Assembly (NCBI GenBank): GCA_024741835.1
Contig: JAENRP010000011.1
Span: 242,300 to 306,299 of the forward strand
DNA length: 64,000 nt
Source of the DNA: Diplocarpon mali
Taxonomy: Eukaryota > Ascomycota > Leotiomycetes > Helotiales > Drepanopezizaceae
Reading direction: 5' to 3'
Within the stretch, counting starts at the first letter, position 1. Each line of letters opens with the position of its first letter. The notes under the pieces are model-generated. The model was given only the letters and a program-made list of their open reading frames with translations, did no database searches and was not told where the DNA came from. The translations under genes and the position numbers were made by a program. Below, in pieces: positions 58,331 through 64,000 of this stretch.

Positions 58331-61130
58331 GAATGAGGCCAGAGGCGCAGACTGACGGGCTCTTATAGGATCCTGGAAGCCCACCTCACTCAGCAGAATG
58401 ACCAGAGTTCCGAGGCGTAGCTTCCCTCCTTGGGAGAGGAGAAGCAGTCACGGAAGCCACGACTCGTAGCGGGGAAGATGGAGGGAACGAAGACGTCGAA
58501 GATCCCATGTGATCTCGCGACTAGTAGACTCTCTGAGATCTCGGGTGAGCGCGGTATGCTTCTGAGCACATTTCCCACCCGTGAGGAGACTTGTTTTTGT
58601 TATGGCATGAGGAAAGGGGGGCCGATGGCTTAAGCGAGCGAATGAGCGAACGACATGACATGACGGACACAACAAACCTTCGAATCAGCAAGTGTTTCCG
58701 CACAGATTCGCTCTCACCGGCCGAATGGCCTCGAAACTGTGCCATGATTCCATTACGCGTAGCCAGATCTGCCTGCGGATGGTTCCTTCAAGACGGGGAG
58801 GTGTTGTGGTTGGGGCCTATGGCTATCGAATCCATTCCGCGTGGATTTAGTCTCGAAGTTCCCCCCCACACCCCCAAACAAACCCCATCAAAGAGGCTCA
58901 TATGACAAGGATATTGATAGCTAAGAGACTGCTCATGGGACCGGGTAGTCTGTCTGGCCCCATCCTCCGCAAGATCCAGGTTTCCGACTGGCCATGAGCT
59001 CGAGAGGAGCGAAATCTGAAGCGGAACTTGAGGTGATCTAAAAAGTTGCCTGGCAGTCGTCCTAGCGGCCCGAGTAGACATGCCCCTCTGGTTCCTAGCC
59101 TTGGGCGAGTAGAGCAGAGCGCCGGTGGAGAGAGAGATTCACACGTGATTGTCGTCGCGGATTGTGTTGCCTCATCCACCCTGCGCACTCGATTCAGGGC
59201 TCTCTTGTCCAAGCGAGACGGAGGCCGGACAAGACGAAGAGAGGTCTTCTGGTATCATTGAGTCGGGAGATGCAGTCACGCGGGCAATACAGAGCTTCAA
59301 ACTTTGGATGTCATCACCGCGGCGGCGGCCGACAGCACGTACGCGGCAAGGTGCTTCTGATAATTTCTACCTATTCCGCCCAGGCAAGCCAGGTCTGTGC
59401 AGTAGCAAAGAGTAGCCCCGAATATGCCATGCCCTCTGGTCTCTGCTCTGTTCTATCAACTTCCTGCTCTACTTCACGAGCGGGCTCGCCGGTTCGAGCA
59501 GCAACCTTTCGCGGCGCAACACGCTCCAGCACAGATCTCAGCCGGGCGAGAAGACTCGGAAAATTCCGTTCCTGGAAAGGGATCTGACCGGGGAGACCAG
59601 AGCAGAGATCATGCTCGCACCCTAGCCACGTAGCTGTGTTTGAGATGGTATCCAGCTTCGGGCCTCGGCTGGGACCGAGTCTGTCTCCGGCTTTCAAGAT
59701 TGGGTGTTGCTGATTTCACGAGGTGTGCGCGCTTTGGTCGAGAGATGGCATCGCTCCAGGTGAGTTGTGGTATCTCGCGATGATGCACTCCGGCTGCGGG
59801 CGGTATGGTTGTGTTTGTTGCGCTCCAGTTGCCAAGGCTGTCGCGTGATACGCGCTATTCCCATGCCCTCGGAGAACAGGCTGGTCTCTTCCCCAACTTC
59901 CCCATACTCCATACTCCACACTCCGTCCTTCGCTCCATACTACCCGATATCCTCGCATTCGCCGTGGAGTCTTTCTACACCAGCGCCGGACCGAGGAAAG
60001 CCTCGACGCGAGCGAGGCCCGAGATCGATGCCGACTTTAGCGGCGATGGTAACTCGCATCTTTGTTGGGCTCTCTGGGACCTGGGAATAAGCTAAGCCTG
60101 GTCGCAGGTCGCAGGTCGCAGGTCGCAGGTAGCAGCAAGGCAGTATTGATTTACGGCCAAGGCAGCCAAGGTACCTCAGGACCTCCGGGCCTCCCTTGGG
60201 GTACACGGTCGTGCAAATCGTGGGAATAGGAATCGTACCATGCAGAGAGTCGCCCTTACAACCTTGGCTCTATCCCAGGTCGGCTTGTACCGTGTAGAGT
60301 AACTTACCGGAGCGTAGCCTTCCGTTCGCAATCCTTTGCAGCTGAGGAATAATCCCTCCTCTTGTCGTACTCCGCATACGACATTCCCCCTCCACCCAGT
60401 CCAGATGTTGGTTTCACCGTTGCTAATGCCACAAATCCAATATCCAAAACGGGGGGGTGGCGTAGCTTGCTGCGCTCCCTACTGTGGTTAGTGATCTCGT
60501 CCTAAGCGTGACAATTGTACTAGGCCACCTATTTAATCCCATCCAGGTATTCACCTCTAGCACGTCGCAGGTCGCTGCGGACCTTCACGCGGCAGAACTT
60601 TCGCAGGAACGACTGGATCCGATAAAATCAACCGATCACAATCACCACCATAGTACTGATGACAGACGCGCGAGTAGGCTCTGTGCAACTACCGAGGGGA
60701 CGACACGGTCTCGCTGGATCGCAGCAGAAACACCAAGTTGGCGTGGGTAATAGTAGCAACGCGGAGCTGCAATCGTGGGCTCGGCAGCATCGTCTGTGCT
60801 TCTTTCCGCACCGGAGTTTCCTCGTGGATTTCCTCGATTTCGAGTACGGCCGATCATCATCGTCTTGATTGAAGAAGAGCCCGCTGAATCATGGCATCCG
60901 GCTAGCGTGATGAGAAAAAGCATGGCGCGAATATCAGATGCCATCCGCTGCACAAGCCAAAAACCGACCCACCAGACTCGGAAAAAGCCAGAGGAAAAGA
61001 CACGCAAAGCAAGGATGGGAGGGAAGCGAGGCCGTGTTGACATCACGTGAGGTGCACGGGGGGTGCCAGCGTGCTTAGCCGAGGACGTGGGCCGCGGAGG
61101 CTGCGGTGTGTAGAGAAAAGAGGGCGCGAG

Positions 61131-61236
61131 TGTTAGAAATATACAAGGATCGGAGATTAAGGCTTAGTAAGCATACCTTGCATATATACTCCTACAGCTC
61201 CAAAGGACTCAGAATCTATATCTTTAGATTCTGTCA
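61131..61236 (+). mobile_element. Solo LTR B (106 bp)
   Basis: Begins TGTTAGAAATATACAAGG and ends TTTAGATTCTGTCA, flanked by a perfect 5-bp duplication GCGAG (61126-61130 and 61237-61241). No adjacent polyprotein sequence. Same family as LTR A but opposite orientation, 18 bp shorter and with scattered substitutions, so the two are separate insertions and not the two ends of one element. Confidence 0.88.
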
Positions 61237-62513
61237 GCGAGGGATGTGTCCCGACGCCGCGCAGCTTCGGGGACGGTTCCGTGGAGGCTGCCCTCCGAGC
61301 GCGAGGGACCCGGAAAAGGGGCTGTCGTTAGTAGCCGCTACCGACTGGCGAGACGCGTGATCGCGTTCACACCTTGATCCTACCTCTTCCTGGTAGCTAG
61401 TCCCTCAGACGCCTCGGGCCTTTCTCGCTTGCTCGATAGAGCTTGGAAGTAATACAGGCAGCGAGAGAATAGCTGGGCCATCTCGGATCATACTTTTTGT
61501 TCGCTCTGATACGTCTTGTAACACGATATCTGTGGCGGCACCTCCTCTCGTCTGACAAGCCTCCAGCGCCTCCGTGACGGCCTTCTCGATCCAAGCCTCG
61601 ATTCAAGCCTCGATCCAACCTCCTTATTCCGCCACCCTTTCGAACCAACCCTCCAGACAAGACAGAGACCATGTCCAGCAGAAAAACGCCGTCCGACGTA
61701 CGTCGTCAGAACCCTTCCAAGCCGTCACGCCAAGGAAGAAAGAAGGAAAGAAGGTCGGAAAGATCCCAAATCTCCCTCCCAGCTCCCAGCTCCCTCTCCC
61801 ACCAAATCGCCACGCCCAGAAACGGCTCGTTCCGTTCCGTGGCTCATGGGCGTAGAGCAACCGTACTCTCTCCAGCACGTGATATCGCCGCTCGTGCGTA
61901 TTCTCCTCACCCCCACCTCCGACTCGATCTACTACAGTTCCTCCTCGAAAGGAGAGAGGAGAAAGAAAGAAGCGAAACAAACCCCCCCAACTCTTCTCCG
62001 ATGACCTCCCCTCCGACGTCCGTCTTCTCGTCCTCCGCTGCCGCGGTCGAGAGCGTCGCTGGCACGGGCGCAGAGCAGGGAACGCTCCGGCGGACGCGTT
62101 GCTTGGCGCGACATGCTCAGACGGGGCCGGTGGGGTGGAGGCACGTCACGTGTGTATGTGTGTATACCTCGGCTGCCGCTCCTCTGCGCTGCCCGCCCCC
62201 TGAAGAGACGGGGGGAGGGGGGGGCGTTATCTGCCTCGTCCATGTACAGTCGAGCATCGGAGCCTCGGAGCATCCCATGGCCGCCGATCTCGTCTCCGCC
62301 GGGTGGGGTTTCTTGCTACGTAGATTTGCCGTTGTGTTTCCCCGATGATTTCTTTCGAGAGTCGCGATTGTCGTTGCGAGGCGCACGTCCAAACTCGAGC
62401 CGGGCCGGCTGGGGTCGTGCTGGTACCAAGAGCCGAGAAGAGCTTGTGCCTGCTGACAAGCTCTGGTCTCCGCAATGCCGCGCTCCGGATCCTTGCTCTC
62501 TTCTTGTTCTTCT

Positions 62514-62548
<35 letters not shown>

Positions 62549-62598
62549 CCCTCCTCCTCCTCCCCTCCTCCACCTCTCCTTCTTCACAGCGTATCCGC

Positions 62599-62599
<1 letters not shown>

Positions 62600-62634
<35 letters not shown>
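62600..62634. repeat. CT microsatellite
   Basis: CT dinucleotide run, preceded at about 62505-62580 by TCC/TCG trinucleotide repeats that create acidic or serine-rich ORF artefacts. Confidence 0.9.
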
Positions 62635-62638
<4 letters not shown>

Positions 62639-63391
62639 ATCTCGTCTTTCTCCGCGCGACGAAGAAACGCCCATCAGTGGGTCGGATGTACCTCGCTCGC
62701 TCGCAATCAGGCCCTCGGAGCGGGGGAAGTGATCGCTCGAGAGATGCCCCATGCGATCTAGTGATCCCGTGGTGGGTGCGCGGATCCTGAAAGCCGCCGC
62801 CGCAGCTTCCCCACATCGCGATGCTTCTTCCTGCTCCCTGATCGAGTCGGAGTGCGACCTCAACCTTGGCCCTGGCTCTGGCTGTGGCTGGAGAATCAGA
62901 GTGGAAGCTCGAGACCAGCGCAGAGCGACCTTCTGGAAGCGCCGTCGCGCGTGGGAGAAGCCGGCAGCTGGTGGGCGGTGATCGAGAGGGAGAGCCGCTG
63001 GGCTGGTGGAGGGGGCTGCCGGGTATCGGACGAGTTGGTGCGGGGCCGAAGGGGGGGGTGGCTTGATGAGGATGGTGGATGGCGAGGGACCTATCGGTGG
63101 GTGGGTATGGCATGGCATGGGGCGGCATGGCATGCTCTTCTGGGGTGCGAGGAGGAGAGTACCATGGCCGTAGTTGTAATAGCTCATCGCCGGCGAGCGA
63201 AGTATGTCGGCATCATGTTCTCAGCCGTATAGACGCGGCATCGACTACGCTCCCCGTGGCAGCTCGCTAACGCGGCCTTTGTTTACGCAGCACGTCGGCC
63301 TGCGACGACGCGAGGCGCGGCCGGGTATCTAGCGAGCCTCAGCCCGAGGAGCGTACGGACGGGACGGGGCGGTCGGGGCGGTCGGGTTGGA

Positions 63392-63449
63392 GGGAAACGG
63401 GAACGGGAATGGGGATGGGGATGGGAACGGGGATGGGAACGGGAATGGG
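63392..63449 (+). repeat. G-run hexamer array
   Basis: Ten runs of three or four G spaced mostly by two or three bases, from GGGAAC, GGGAAT and GGGGAT hexamers; a degenerate continuation (GGAAAC, GGAGAC) reaches about 63510. Confidence 0.9.
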
Positions 63450-63781
63450 AACAGAAATGGGAACAGAAACGGAGACAGGAACGGAAACGGAGACAGGACC
63501 GGAATCGGAAAACGGCAACCGAGAACAGTGGACAGTCCGCAGAGGCAGGTACGCAGCAGCCAGCAGCCGGCAGAAAGGTTAAAAAGAGCACCTTCCTATC
63601 CGGGGCTGCATCGAAGGATTCCCGCGTGCCAGGGCCGCTGCGGGCAGCTCGAGTCGGTCGGGGCGTGTGGCGGTGGCGGTGAAGGTGGAGAGATGTGACG
63701 GGTGTTTTGATAGACGGAGATGTGTCGTACATGTGTATAGGTGTATATATGTACATGTATAGATGTATATATAGATGTATG

Positions 63782-64000
63782 ACATGTATAATGTATAATG
63801 TATAATGTATAATGTATAATGTATAATGTATAATGTATAATGTATAATGTATAATGTATATGTATATATGTAATATGTATATATGTAATATGTATATATG
63901 TATATATGTATATATGTATATATGTATATATGTATATATGTATATATGTATATATGTATATATGTATATATGTATATATGTATATATGTATATATGTATA
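63782..64000. repeat. TA-rich satellite, 7-bp then 8-bp units
   Basis: Starts as tandem ATGTATA heptamers (about 63784-63855), passes through two TGTAATAT-type transition units and continues as ATGTATAT octamers to the last base of the window. Confidence 0.95.

Larger units (their letters stand above)
58331..64000. other. Repeat-dominated right edge without supported genes
   Basis: 5.7 kb of locally very GC-rich or simple sequence. It holds solo LTR B (61131-61236), a 7-bp CGCAGGT repeat at 60101-60136, a TCC/TCG run and CT microsatellite (62500-62634), a G-run array (63392-63449) and a TA-rich satellite to the window end. Arg/Ser-rich frames such as 61671-62348 have an ATG but no motif and overlap others; not called. 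Confidence 0.55.

Noticed and set aside
56415..61236. One LTR retrotransposon bounded by the two LTRs
   Set aside because: The LTRs are in opposite orientation, each has its own different 5-bp duplication, and the sequence between has no gag-pol.
61671..62348. 225-codon Arg/Ser-rich frame with an ATG
   Set aside because: Low complexity, overlapped by long frames in other phases, ends in unstructured sequence; no support as a gene.
62316..63128. 270-codon minus-strand frame and overlapping plus-strand frames
   Set aside because: They run through TCC/TCG and CT repeats and are open only because of simple sequence.
63782..64000. Telomere
   Set aside because: The terminal array is ATGTATA/ATGTATAT, not TTAGGG-type repeats.

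Overview
The window comes from the nuclear genome of a filamentous ascomycete (Pezizomycotina). The genes are intron-dense, with mostly 45-100 nt introns, GT-AG borders and CTAAC/CTGAC-like branch sites. They include fungal families such as HapE (CCAAT-binding complex), the bifunctional ADE5,7 enzyme, homoserine kinase, an MIPC-synthase-type GT32 enzyme and a fungal CENP-A. I cannot name the species.

From 1 to about 46 kb the window is ordinary housekeeping chromosome arm. In order: 3' end of a GT32 mannosyltransferase (+), mitochondrial Trp-tRNA synthetase MSW1 (-), mitoribosomal uS10m/RSM10 (-), FCF2 (-), hapE (+), exocyst SEC15 (-), a 5.5-kb gene-free AT-rich stretch, a small membrane-protein ORF (-), a Mei2-like RNA-binding protein (+), SUN-domain SLP1 (-), FUN14 (+), Xaa-Pro aminopeptidase P (-), an importin-13/Kap122-type karyopherin (+), ADE5,7 (-), THR1 (+), CENP-A (-), DER1 (+) and an SDR oxidoreductase (-). 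Many neighbours are divergent pairs sharing 0.3-1.5 kb promoters. I rebuilt exon structures by hand from splice sites, frame and family conservation. Two introns have GC donors and the Mei2-like gene uses GAG acceptors.

From about 46 to 64 kb the character changes to accessory, gene-poor DNA. It holds a broken BTB/POZ gene, a G/C-rich minisatellite, an unrecognised gene coding one C2H2 zinc finger plus a very long charged coiled coil, two solo LTRs in opposite orientation (each with a perfect 5-bp target-site duplication), one GC-rich ORF of unknown function, many microsatellites, a G-run hexamer array and, at the right edge, a TA-rich satellite that shifts from a 7-bp to an 8-bp unit. This looks like a repeat-rich, possibly subtelomeric or contig-end region, but no telomeric TTAGGG array is visible.

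The most interesting items are: the 69-nt, frame-preserving, stop-free intron that splits the zinc finger (splicing it yields an exact C2H2 consensus); the cluster of unusual splice sites inside the C-terminal RRM of the Mei2-like gene; the gene desert beside that gene; the solo LTR pair; and the decayed BTB gene with two frame breaks in A-runs. There is one 17-N assembly gap at 7812-7828.
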